A stretch of DNA of 64,000 bases from Dryas octopetala (lineage: Eukaryota > Streptophyta > Magnoliopsida > Rosales > Rosaceae), in NCBI GenBank assembly GCA_963921425.1, contig OY992836.1:13781614-13845613 (forward strand), written 5' to 3'. Of the stretch, positions 1 through 11,270 are shown piece by piece (the first letter of the stretch is position 1; each line of letters opens with the position of its first letter). The position numbers were made by a program, and so were the translations under genes. The notes under the pieces are model-generated. The model worked only from the letters and a program-made list of their open reading frames with translations, made no database searches and had not been told where the DNA came from.

Positions 1-1053
1 AATTTATGTGGTTTGCAAAACCAGATAACAAAAGCTTTATGCCACTATATTATATTTCACTACTAGACCAGTAGACTAGACCCCAAGTCATAATTCAACC
101 AACATGAAGGATCTTTATCAAAGGGTCTGTCCGAGAGTTTGGGATTTTTGTGAATGACTGTGGGTTTTTGGTCAATGACTGTGATCGCCAATTCGCCATC
201 ATTCTTGAGTGAGCAACTATGTGTATGTATTGTTGCCTTCACAATTTCACATGCACTCTAAAACACTGTGGATTGCTTATTCACCTTATTAATTCCTAAA
301 GAAGTAAACCATATATGCAGAGAGATATTAATTCACCCCTAATCCAACTACTACTACTAAGTAAAGGATCATTCATATATCAGAAGTGCGTGGACTACTA
401 TACTACACTACGTACTATTGGTTAATTTCAATTGACATATATGCATTATGTTTCTTTAATCTTGAACTCTAGGGTCCATTTGGAATTAGAGTGACTTCAA
501 AGCTAGATATATATTAAAAGACAAAGAAGAAATGCATGGATTTCAAATGATCCAATGTGTATATATAGTAATTTTAAACACAAAAATGTTACCTTATATC
601 TAAAATCCACTTCCAAGGATATATTCATCAATTGTGAACTTGTTCAATAATGTTTGCTCTGCATCGTTCAATCTCTCCTTTTCTCTCAAACTAATTCTGT
701 CTTTGTAGGATATTCTTTCATATCTTTAATTCTTTGACCAAATGCATCCTTTTTATTTCCTTCAAGTGTCTCCCCCCCCCCCCCCCCCCCCCCTTCTATT
801 TTCTAATATTGTCCATCTGGAAAATAAAAATTGTTACATTTTCTTGTTAATTGGAAATAAAAATAAATAAATAAAATACTTAAAAAGTCTATTAGAATAT
901 CATAAAAGACAAACTGACAAAAGGTAGCTCTTTGGTCAATGGTCTGAGCTACACAATATCTCCATGATAGTACGTATCCCCTGGCCTCTGTGATTCAGGG
1001 TAGTACTATTCCTTCTTTCAAAACACTCAAGAGGAAGAAACCATCAAATCCTT
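1..1053. other. Intergenic region upstream of first B3 gene
   Basis: No gene is supported here. The stretch is AT-rich. It contains an uninterrupted run of 22 C at 772-793, which is rare in such DNA. From about 870 onward it aligns with the region upstream of the second B3 gene near 7300, with shared words such as the TTTGGTCAATG motif, so the tandem duplication includes promoter sequence. Confidence 0.6.
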
Positions 1054-3326
1054 ATGGCAAGAAGAAGAAGGTCAATGGCACCAAGAAGACCACCCTCCTT
1101 TTTCATGGTTCTTATAGAAGATGACTTCTGTGACCAGTTGGTAAGTCCCTCCCCCCTATATATCTATTCTAATCTATATATACTTCACATGAAAAAGAAA
1201 AAATTCTGTTACTTCTGGAAATGAAACAAAGAAAAATGCATGACAAAGAAATTTTTACTTTTGTTTTATATACCAGCTGCTTGGTTTTGTGCTTTACTCT
1301 GTCTGTCATACTCACGCATCTTATATGTGGTATTATTTTGAGTTTTCTGCAATGACTTGTATATGGGGTTTGGTTCATCTATGGGTATGAGTATGGGATG
1401 GACCATTGGACCGCCTAAATGTTTATGTGAATGCTACTTTATTTCATTTTACTTATCCCATTTAGTCTCTAACTGAGTTCATGTTGTGTATATTGGAGTC
1501 TTATTGGGTTATGCAGTGAACCTTAAGCTAGCCACTTTAGTCCCTAATTAAGAATCTATAACTGGTTAAGGTCTTGAATTATTTGTGCTATAAGTGAAAA
1601 CTGTCTCAAAAAGGTTCAGAAAAGTTGACCAAAAAAAAAAGGTTCAGCAAAGACAAAGAATGAAACTGATTCTGGGAGAAAAGCCCTCTTTTCATTAATC
1701 ATTCCTCAATAATCATCTCATAATACAATGATGTCTAATATAATAAGCTGGAGAGAAATCCAGTCAGTTTAACTATCTAACTGATTAGCTTAAACCACTA
1801 ACAACTTCCACACTTGGCAGCTAAACACCAGCTCATCCACAATCTGTCAGTTTCTCACTGATGGTTAAGGTCTTGAATTGTTTGTTAAGATTTTTGCTTT
1901 TTTCACAGTGATTATAAACAAAAGTTATTTGCTTTATAATCTGGTCCTGATATAATTTATATATGAATTGTGGATTGATTCACAGTACTATTCATCTATA
2001 TCTACATCCTGACCATTTTGTTGCAGACAATACCGCTAGCTTTCCACAAGCATTTTGATGGAAAAGTACCTCAGCAGTCTCTTCTTCGGACCCCAGCTAG
2101 AGCTTGGAAAGTAAATGTGAAAAAGGTTAATGACAGGTTGTTTTTTAAAAAGGGTTGGAAGAAATTTGTGCATGGCAATGGATTAAAGATGAGTGAATTT
2201 CTAGTTTTCCATTATGCTGGAAATTCAGAGTTCGATGTTGAAATATTTGGAACAGATTCCTGCAAAAGGGGTTCTGCAATGGGCATTGGGCAAAGTGACA
2301 GACCTCTTGATGAAGAGGGACATGGCAATGGAATTCACAGAAAGTGCCCAAGATCGAAGCATGTTGGCAGCTCCACCAGACATGGAAAGCATAATATAGA
2401 TGACCAGGGAGGCACATCAGCTGCTGGAACTAGAACTAGGAAAGCCACTAGTCCCATCAAAAAAGAAGTAGTTGTTATTGATTCTGAAACATCTGAATCT
2501 GAAGATGCCTCTGAATCTGAAGAAGCATCTGACTCTGAGACATCTGAATCTCAGACATCTATGCCTAGTAAGTTTCTGAACAGATAATCTGTTTTAACAT
2601 CCTTTTGAAAACTGCACATGCTCATTTCTTTGGTTAATTTATGCAGGAGATCAGTTGGGTTCTAGAAAGAATTTGTCTTGGGAGGCTCGTGGTGCTAGAG
2701 CTCTTGAAGCAGCCAAAAAATACTCTTCTAGTATTCGATATCCTTCCTTCATTAGTGTCTTGAAAACTGCTTATGTGAACAAGGGAATGCTGGTATGAAC
2801 ATGAACCCAACATTTTGATGCATACAACAGACTGGTTTTTGTAAGCGTAAAAATGTTTGCCAGTATCTTTAATTATACTGGTTTAATTTGCAAATATGCT
2901 TGAGAGCAATAATTTCATCTAGACTGCCACAATCGGCAGAAATCACCATCTTTGAATTATATTTTTATGCAGAAGTCGTATGGAGTTAAACTTGATTAAA
3001 AAAAACATATTGCTGATTCTCTTGGTCAGCCATATCTACATTTTCCTTGCAACTATATATGCAATAATCTACCTTTAATCTAACTTTTGCAGCATATACC
3101 AAAGAGGTTTATTGACCAAATGGGAAGGAGTGTTAATGTCAAGGTTCAAGTTTCAGAGGAGTTGTGGCCTATAAGGTGTGTCCATGACCAGTACGCAACC
3201 AGGCTCTCTGCAGGTTGGCTCAACTTTGTGAAGCACCATGATTTGAAAGTGGGAGATGTTTGTGTCTTTGAGCTGATTGGGAGAGATGATGTTCCTGTCA
3301 TTAAAGTTTCTTTTTATAGATGTTGA
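1054..3326 (+). CDS. VRN1-like REM family protein with two B3 domains (copy 1)
   Basis: Exons: 1054-1140, 2027-2567, 2647-2792 and 3093-3326, joining in frame to 335 aa, close to the 341 aa known for Arabidopsis VRN1. The start is the ATG of MARRRRSMAPRR, followed directly by B3 domain 1 (about residues 14-105, beginning PSFFMVLI and containing KGWKKFVHGNGL and FLVFHYAGNSEF). A basic and acidic linker follows, ending in an SETSESEDASESEEASDS-type tract at about 152-180. B3 domain 2 covers about residues 240-335 and ends VIKVSFYRC. Proteins of this family bind DNA in the nucleus; VRN1 binds with little sequence specificity and helps maintain FLC silencing after cold. Whether this copy acts in vernalisation cannot be told from sequence. 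Its tandem paralogue is at 7558-9647. The REM/VRN1-like family call is firm; one-to-one orthology is not. Confidence 0.9.
1611..1652. repeat. Target-duplicated A-tail micro-insertion, site 1
   Basis: A 14-base word, AAGGTTCAGAAAAG (1611-1624), recurs with one mismatch at 1639-1652. Between the copies lies TTGACC plus eight A (1625-1638). It sits in intron 1 of the first B3 gene. The layout of duplicated target, short core and A-run is what target-primed reverse transcription leaves behind. Confidence 0.65.
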
Positions 3327-5553
3327 GTTGTTAATCATTTTGGTGGGATGTTTATTAGTATTTTGTATGCATTTGATACTTTGGGATGTCTGTGCAGCCA
3401 TGGGCTGCCTCGTTTTAGTACATTCAGAAAAGCAAAAGAAACTCTCATTTTGTATGCATTTTGAGACTCCAAAGATTGTACTTTGGTACTGGCTCTGTCT
3501 CTAGCTTCCAAGTATGAATATAACATATGTGTGCCTCTAGCTGTCTGAAAGTTTGTGTAGTATTTATGTTATTCTCATCATTCTATAGTTTCAGTGCCTT
3601 ATACATCTATAAACATTTTTGCACCATCATTAACAATACATATGTTTTATCATCTGCATTGCTGATATGCATGCTTTAACTGTGAGTCCTCATCTTGATC
3701 TTGGCTTTGTTTTTAGTCTGCAGTTATGACACATAATATTGTTGCAGTAGTACTGTGCTAGGCATCTGCTAGCTTAGATGGGTCGTTTCCTCTTTATTGT
3801 CATAGTTCAACCAAAAGGCTTTTGTCTAACCCATTCTACTATTAATTCACCGACTTTGATAGACCTTTAATTGGAGACCCAAACTTTTCTTGCTATTGCC
3901 ACTATTAAGTTTCTTTGCTGCCAATGTTCTCACTTTCTCTCCCTGTTTTTGTCGGTCTTAAGGGTGACCCTGTGCCTTGTGAGAAGTGTGCTGACCATAA
4001 TGGTACGAAATGTGTCTTCTACTGTAACAATGGTCCTTAAAATGAAGCTAAATAGAGACAGGCTTGGTTGATTGTAATCATCTTATAGAAGGTTTTAATG
4101 TTTAATCCATTGGACTTGTCACTTTATGGTAACTCCCAATCACCCAAAGTTTTAGTAATACAACCTCACACAACGTTTTCTTGCCATATAATCTTATATA
4201 ACATAATATTACCATAAATTTTGATGATTGAATATGTTGATTTTTAACTGAATGTATAGTCTAGATTTACAATTTATTATAAAGAAAACATTACAATATC
4301 CAAAATTAAATCCTACAACTCACAATGTTTTTAATCCTTTTTTCCCTTCCTCCACATCTTTTATTCCTTATCTGCACCATAGATGCTTCTATCTAGATAC
4401 AGCTAGAAGCAGAGGTTAATGCAGGCAATCAACGCCACCCACTCATTACCTCTTTACCAGTAACCTTTCACCAAAAAGACAAATAAAAACAGGCATTGAA
4501 AGGCTCAAACTGACCAGAATACAGCTAAAAGGCAAAGATAAATGCAAGAAATCAACACCTACAACCACCCTTCTCCCCTATGATACGTACGATTGCCAAA
4601 ACCAAACCCGCCACCAAACCCACAAACCAATCACAGAAAAACTTTAAAAGCAGAAATTTTTCACAAAGCTTATGGTTCATAGAGATCATGTGCTAGCTAG
4701 GGCGCCTTCATTTAAGGTGATCATCCATCCACCAGAATATTTAGTATGAAATACAATAAAAATCAATTTACAGGCTTAGAGCATTTATATATGTTAGAGA
4801 AATGATCAGCTTTCTTAAATACCTTGACTTTGTGAGTTTGAGTTACCATTCTGATATATACATATATAAATTTATTCTTAAGGGAAGAAATCTTGCTTTT
4901 ATATATAAACAAGAACGTGAAAAGATTTTATATAGTGCTTAAACTCTCACTATTGAGGGAAGAAAGTATCCCTGAGTTGGGGGGAGAAGAGGAAGGGACG
5001 GGAGAGAAGGGGAAGGGAGGCCAACTCCCCTCACCCTCCTTGGAATGTGCAATTGTGCGAGGGCTTGAGGAGAGAGAAGAGAGAAAACAGAGGTGGCGGT
5101 TAGGGTTACGGATAATAGAATTATCTTTATCTCAAATCAAAAATTAAGCTACGAAATATTATATTTACTTTAAATTCTCCCAAATTTATATATAGACGAA
5201 CCCAAAATGAGGCTATTAAATTACTTATTTGGTGAGAGATTATTAGTATTGTTGATACATATATTCATACCGAGCAGAATTACCCTAAAACTGACCTACC
5301 TTCTGACCCGACCATGGAGGGTTGGTTAGACCTACCTTCCGACCTGACCATGAAGGGTCAACTACCACCCATCCCTGAGGTGCACAGTCATTCCATGCTT
5401 CCTAGTCAAGTTAGCCCCTACATGGCAAGAACAGATACGGACACGTCCCTTCATCAAGCTACTCTTATTCATGATTACTAGAAATAGGCCCACCATTATG
5501 AAGGTAAGAGACACATTTTATTACTCTCACCTATTATCTTTTAATCTATCATG
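3327..5553. other. Spacer between the B3 genes, first half
   Basis: No gene is supported. The 3' flank of the duplication ends near 3650. A purine-rich stretch at 4955-5100 gives an open frame of low complexity that I do not accept as a gene. At 5290-5360 a word of about 36 bases (GACCTACCTTC...GACC-TGACCATG type) occurs twice in tandem with differences. The rest is AT-rich with no recognisable structure. Confidence 0.5.
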
Positions 5554-6401
5554 TTTACTAATAGAATTAGAGCATCCAACCCAAAACCAATTGGCAATGG
5601 GTGGAGAGGCCCAAGACTTTTAATCTCGAAACCACTTTTAAAAAGAAGGGGGCCTCCAGCCCTCACCATCCCATCGTAGATCATCATCAAAGGCTCGCCC
5701 CTCGATCCAACGGCCACAGATCTTCGTCCCTCCTTCCTCACCTAAATTTCCAACTCTCTCGTTTTCTTTTTTTTGCATTACATAGTTTAGAATCAGAAAA
5801 CGAAACCGGAATTGCATATTTCAATCTCGGATACCGCTATTCCAGTTCCGAATTATCCTGTTCCCGAATGCTCTAGCATTTATGTGAAGGTGAAAGCAGT
5901 AAATATATGCAAGTTTGTACAAAAAAAGAGTGATCTTGGAACAGTGTGATACAATTAAGGAGTAAACAATGGACGGCAATTGTGGGAGCGATGCTCCAAT
6001 GCATATGAGCAATGCGGTGCAAATGCAATACATGCAAGAGCAAGAGCATCCAACCCAAAACCAATTGGCAATGGGTGGAGAGGCCCAAGACTTATAAGCA
6101 CATATGTTAAGCTCTAGTTTTTCGATGTGGGACACTACTTCACATTACTCTCAACACGCCCCCGCACGTGTGGCGATATTTTGAGCCTTACACGTGAACA
6201 AATTGTATTGGGTGCCGTGGGAGCCCGTGTGGCCGTTGGGTCTTACACACGGATAACCAAGCTTTGATACCATAATAGAATTAGAGCATCCAACCCAAAA
6301 CCAATTGGCAATGGGTGGAGAGGCCCAAGACTTATAAGCACATATGTTAAGCTCTAGTTTTTCGATGTGGGACATTACTTCACATTACTCTCAACATTTA
6401 C
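5554..6401 (-). mobile_element. TRIM-type small LTR retrotransposon with captured insert
   Basis: The element (5559-6396) reads on the minus strand and is flanked by a 5-bp target duplication, TTTAC, at 5554-5558 and 6397-6401. The 5' LTR is 6273-6396 (124 bp), beginning TGTTGAGAGTAATGTGAAGT. Next to it is TGGTATCAAAGC (6272-6261), an almost perfect primer site for initiator methionine tRNA. The internal part is only 116 bp (6157-6272) and ends in a G-rich polypurine-like tract (GCGGGGGCG). The second LTR (5559-6156) is split by a foreign fragment. No gag or pol is present, so it would depend on other elements. The size fits terminal-repeat retrotransposons in miniature. Confidence 0.85.
5620..6042 (+). 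other. Foreign fragment inside the TRIM 3' LTR
   Basis: This 423-bp insert is flanked by two copies of the same 51-bp LTR segment (5569-5619 and 6043-6093). It is less AT-rich than its surroundings and reads like a plant 5' leader: pyrimidine-rich sequence, then an ATG at 5969 opening MDGNCGSDAPMHMSNAV..., which runs through the junction into LTR sequence and stops at 6095-6097. The right junction shows microhomology (AGAGCA). I infer capture of the 5' end of a host gene, possibly from RNA, but I cannot name the donor. Confidence 0.5.
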
Positions 6402-7557
6402 TAACTTGAGTGTCAAAGGACCTTAGGCTGGTACCACATCGGTGCCTATCCTTCTGACCTCATCTTTACTATCTTGCCGAGAGCCTAATTATCCCTTACC
6501 GACCTCATGTCATCAAAATCATCTGAATCGGAAGTCAGACCTCATATACTACCAAGCCCGAATTTGTGTAACATTGCTCTCCCAGAAGCCCATCGTGCCC
6601 AACTCTATTGTTTCTCTCATTATACAAACTATAGTTATATTGAAAAAAGCTTACCAAGTGATAAGTTATTATCTATCATTGGCATATATAAAGAAGGATA
6701 TCTCCTTTATCTAGACCAAGCCCCTTGGAAAAAAAAATGCACATTTGTAGACACATGAAGTTAAGAATAATATTGGTCAAATATGAATGTCCAAAAGATT
6801 ATATGAGGATAAAATTGACAATTCACACTCAGAGCCTTATATGAGTTAGATGTTGTATGACATTACCGAGACTTGTCTTCTTTCTCAAAATATATGGCAC
6901 AAAAAGAAACAAAATTTGGTCGAATTATAGTGAATTGCATTGGATGGACTGACAAGACCTATGTGAAGCTTTTGGGCAGGAATTATCCATTTTTCCCTTA
7001 CAAGAAAGGCACGTGATGATTTTTGGACGGAAAATTAAATGAAATTCTTAGAAATTATAGTTTAAAACTTTAAACAGTTTGATAGGTAAAATGGCTCAAC
7101 TTCTTATTGGGGAATAATTTAACACATGATCATAATTAAGGGGCAAAATGACTATTAGACCTTTCAAATATGAAATCTTAATCTCCCATAAGAAAACAAT
7201 ATATATATATATATGAAATCTTAATAAAGTGTAAATAATAAAATCTTGGTGTGTTTTTTTTTTGTTGGTCAATTATAAAATCTTGGTGTTAGTAAATAAT
7301 AAAATCTTAACAGGTCTATTAGATTAGTACTTAAATAAATTTACAGAAGGTTGCTCTCTTTTTGGTCAATGATCAGCCACACTGATTAATCTCCGTTTCC
7401 GTTTCTACTTTTTATCCGATGAATATCTCCATGAGACGTTTCTCGTGACTGTTCTGTTTCAGGGTATGGTAGTATAATATTCCTTTGATGTAAGGGACAG
7501 AAGAAGAAGAGAAACAGGCAAAAAAGCAAGGAAGAAGAAAAGAATCAAATCGTGATC
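6402..7557. other. Spacer between the B3 genes, second half
   Basis: No gene is supported. Open frames at 6442-6758 have no recognisable content. A 15-base word, ATATGAAATCTTAAT, occurs at 7168-7182 and 7211-7225. Variants of TAAATAATAAAATCTT follow at about 7232 and 7293. From about 7300 the sequence aligns with the promoter side of the first B3 gene. Confidence 0.5.
7238..7289. repeat. Target-duplicated A-tail micro-insertion, site 2
   Basis: ATAAAATCTTGGTGT occurs perfectly at 7238-7252 and 7275-7289. The 22 bases between them (7253-7274) are a G, ten T, then GTTGGTCAATT; on the other strand this is AATTGACCAAC followed by ten A and C. It lies about 270 bases upstream of the second B3 start codon. 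The 15/15 match suggests a fairly recent event. Confidence 0.75.
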
Positions 7558-9925
7558 ATGGCAAGACCAATGGCGGCAAGAAGACTAAGGGAAAGCAGAC
7601 AGAGGACAAGAAGAGTACCCTCTTTTTTCAAGGTCCTTGTGGATGATAACTTCTCTATCCAGTTGGTAAGTGCCCCTCTTCGGTTTCATCCTTCACTGTG
7701 TGTGCGTGTGTCTCATATATACATACATACTTACTATTTTGAGTTTCTAATGAATATGGGGTTTGGCTCATCTACGAGTATGGAGTACTACGGTACTACC
7801 TAAATATTTGTGTGACTGTTTCTGTATTTTCTTTTGCTTATCCCATTTATGAGATCTCTAACTGACTTCATATTATGTATCTTTCAGTCTATATGGACCA
7901 CAGTATTTTGTTCATATATATATTTTGTCTTTTTGGAGTCTTATTGGGTTATGCAATAATGAGTCTTCATCATCTTTATCCCCTCAAACCCAACCTCCCT
8001 ACTGAAGGCAGCATAAAATCATAAGAATCTGTAAACTGGTTAAGATCCTTAGTTGTTTGTCAGTTTCCCACTGATGGGGTATATAATGCTGCTTCTTTTG
8101 TCATTAATATGCATATGAATCAAATATTTTTAACTTAGCTCTTTCTGAAGATGTTTGCTTTTTGCTTGTTTCATAGTGATTATATACAAAGTGTTTGCTT
8201 TATATTTTGGTCTTGATATAATGTATTTTTTGTGTGTATTGATTCCCAATACTATTCATCTTGTCTACATCCTAAAAAATCAATTTTTGTTGCAGAAAAT
8301 ACCACCAGCTTTTTACAAGCACTTTGATGGAAAGGTACCTAAGCAGTCTCTTCTCTGGACCCCATCAAGAACCTGGAATGTTGATGTGCAGAAGGTTAAT
8401 GATGGGCTCTTTTTCCAAAAGGGTTGGAGGGAATTTGCGCATGACAATGGTTTAGAGTTTGGTGAATTTCTAGTTTTCCATTATGCTGGAAATTCAGAAT
8501 TCTATGTTGAGATATTTGGAAGAAATGCCTGCAAAAGGGGGCTTGGAATGGACGTTGGGAATAGTACTGACAGGCCTCTTGAAGAGGGACATGATAATGT
8601 AGTTAATAGCCCAAGATCAAAGTATGGTGCCAGCTTCACCAGACATGGAAAGCATAATGTAAATGGCCAGAGCTTAAAAGCCTCATCAGCTCCTGGAACT
8701 AGGACTAGGCAAGCCACTACTCCCATCAAAGAAGAGGTAGTTGTTATTGATTCTGAAACATCTGAATCTGAAGCATCTCAATCTGAGTCATCTGATTCTG
8801 AAACATCTAAATGTGAGGCATCTGAATGTGAGACATCTGAACCTGAGACATCTATGCATATTGATGAGCCTGAAACTGATCAACTTAGTGGTGATTCCGG
8901 AATTGGGTTGCCTAGTAAGTTTCTGAACTTGATAATTTGTTTTGATATCCTTTTGAAACTGCAGAGTCATTTTTTTGGTTAATTTATGCAGGAGACCAGT
9001 TGGGATCTAGAAAGAATTTGTCTTTGGAGGTTAGTCGTGCTAGAGCTCTTGAAGCAGCACAAAAATATTCCTCTGGGTTTCGGTATCCTTCCTTCGTTTG
9101 TGTCTTGCTGACCGCTTATGTGCACAAGGGACTGCTGGTATGGACATGAAACCAATATTTTGATGCATAGAACAGACTGGTTTTTGTAAGCATAATAATG
9201 TTTCCCACCCATCCTTAATTTTATTGATTTACTTTGCAAATATGCTTGAGAGCAATGATTTCATCTACACTGCCATGATTTAAATTGGTACAAATCACCA
9301 ACTCTGAATTATATTTTTATGCAAAAGTATTATTATGAGTTAAATTTGATTAATAAACATGTTGTTGATTCTCTCGGTCAATCATATCTACATTATCATT
9401 TGCAAATAATTTGCAGCATGTAGCAAAGAGCTTTATGGAGCATTTGGGAAGGAGAAACAACGTCAAGCTTCAAGTGTCAAAGAGGTTGTGGACTGTGAAG
9501 TGTGTAAAAAACTCGACCTCAACCAGGCTATCTGCAGGGTGGTTCAAGTTTGTGAAGGATCATGCTTTGAAAGTGGGAGATGTTTGTGTCTTTGAGCTGA
9601 TTAACAAAGGTGATGGTTTGATGAAAGTGTCGTTTTTTAGATGTTAGTTGGTATGTTTTTCAGTTTGGAGATATTGATTAGTAATTTTGTATTCATTTAA
9701 GACTTTGGGATGTTTGAGCACCATGTGCTGCCTCAATTTTGGTATATTCAAAAAAGCAAAAGAGTCTTCCAATTTGTATGCATTTTGAGATTCCAAGTTT
9801 GCATATAAAATTTGTGCCTCTAGTCTTTTGAAAGCTTATGTGTCGTGTTTATGTTATTCTCATCATTCTATAGTTTCAGTGCCCCATACATCTAGAAACA
9901 TTTTGCACCATCATTAACAATACTG
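7300..9925 (+). repeat. Tandem segmental duplication, copy 2
   Basis: Partner of the segment at 870-3650, same orientation. It covers promoter words, all four exons with the same intron phases, and 3' flank to the shared word TTTTGCACCATCATTAACAATAC at about 9900-9925. Borders are approximate. Confidence 0.8.
7558..9647 (+). CDS. VRN1-like REM family protein with two B3 domains (copy 2)
   Basis: Exons: 7558-7665, 8296-8914, 8992-9137 and 9417-9647, joining to 367 aa. I chose the ATG at 7558 (MARPMAARRLRESRQRTRRV), which matches the basic start of copy 1. B3 domain 1 is at about residues 21-112, with the conserved KGWREFAHDNGLEFGEFLVF block. The linker ends in a longer acidic repeat than copy 1, with units of SES/SET type and two Cys (KCEASECETSE). 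B3 domain 2 ends MKVSFFRC. Intron positions and phases equal those of copy 1, which supports both models. Frame and splice sites look intact, so this is not an obvious pseudogene. A role in DNA binding is expected from the family; the target genes are unknown. Confidence 0.9.
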
Positions 9926-11270
9926 TTTTATAATGCATCAATTTTCAAAACTCCTAATTTACAAAAACGTCTGTCTCACCTTGCGTGGAATGTAGCGTAT
10001 TTAGGCTTGTTTTTTTAGGACTTCCCAAAAACAGAGACTTGTTTTTTGAGGGTTTGATGGTTTGATGGTTATGTACTCATATGGACAGATTGTATTTCTT
10101 GCTTGCACTTGCACATTAGGATTATACCTTTGCCTCTTCCAAGTTCCATGTATTTGAGTGAATTTTTAACTTTTTCAATTGTTTTGCTAGTTTAATTCAT
10201 ATAGTTTAGCATTGCTCAAGTCACACTACTAGTTCTAGTTTGGCCATCTTGCGACTAAAGTTTTGGTTTCTGCTGCTCTGGGCCTTTTGACCTGTGTAAT
10301 TCATCCTTTTGCCTATCTTTCAATCAATTGGGTGAGATAATGAGATAATGTGTAGTTCACATTTTCCCAATGTGGCTTGGCTTCCTTTACTGTGTAGTCT
10401 GTGCGTGATGTGTGAACTGTGAAAACTTTTAGACCTTTTTTTTTCAAATGCACAGAAGAACAATTGATTCGTACATCTGGTGAAATTTTCAAGTTTGACC
10501 CTAAAACTCATAAAATATGTAAAAAAACTGAAGGAGCAGAAGGGTTATGGGTCACATAATGTTGGCTGAGGCCCATCTTAATGGGTTGGGCTGAACAGGC
10601 TCGACCAAAATTGGGCCTATTTCGGATCTTTTCTTTTGTTTTGTTTTTTTCCCTAGGCAAATTCATTAGTGTTTCAATCACTTAAAATAGGACTCCGGAG
10701 GTTATATTTCCACAGTTTTTTTGTTCATAACACTCTATCACCTAAAAGAAATTCCAAACTTTTTTCAATTGTTTTATTCAATAAGGAAGGTAAAAGTTGA
10801 ACTCTAACCATGAATTTTGGGATAAGTACTCTACTATTAGAACTATAAGTCGCCAAAAAAAATTCCAATTTTCTCATCATTATTTTTTAATTCTTTCAAG
10901 CTAAAAATAAATAATAGAAAAATGTCAATCGTGGTTGGCTTTTGTGCAGGCCAATGATCGTAGCCTCAATCGAAGGGCAGCCATTGCTAACCTCAGTTGA
11001 GGTTATTGATGTGTGGTCTTTATACCAAATTACTTAGTAATGGGCACAGTTCGGTTAATCAAACCATAAGTTCCAAACCTATATCCAAACCAACATGGTT
11101 GGTATTAAATACCTATAATCGAACCCGAACCACATAGCATTCCAATTGATTGGTTCAATTTATTGATATTATCACTTCGGTTATACGGTTTAGACTGAGC
11201 CAAATATTTCTGAAAAAGCATTCAATTAAGGCCCAAATTTAAATATTTCTCTAAATTTTTTAAACATACA
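9648..11270. other. Intergenic region, no gene seen
   Basis: The first 280 bases are 3' flank shared with copy 1. After that there is unique AT-rich sequence with one short stretch, GGCCCATCTTAATGGGTTGGG, at about 10569 that has TGGGCC-type words but no gene next to it. I see nothing else. Confidence 0.5.

Larger units (their letters stand above)
870..3650 (+). repeat. Tandem segmental duplication, copy 1
   Basis: This segment and 7300-9925 share a whole gene: promoter words, four exons, introns and roughly 300 bases of 3' flank. The 3' flank match includes a stretch around TTCTATAGTTTCAGTGCC, at 3568-3648 here and 9857-9925 in copy 2. Both copies lie in the same orientation about 6.4 kb apart. 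Similarity is clear in exons and weaker in introns, so the event is not recent. Borders are approximate. Confidence 0.8.

Noticed and set aside
4893..5147. Open frame of 84 codons on the plus strand
   Set aside because: Composed largely of a purine-rich low-complexity stretch, with no family motif, no promoter signs and no splicing partners.
5290..5360. Tandem word GACCTACCTTC(T/C)GACC...
   Set aside because: Only two diverged copies; noted in the spacer entry but too little to call an array.
6442..6758. Two overlapping open frames after the TRIM
   Set aside because: No recognisable content; the sequence around them is non-coding spacer.
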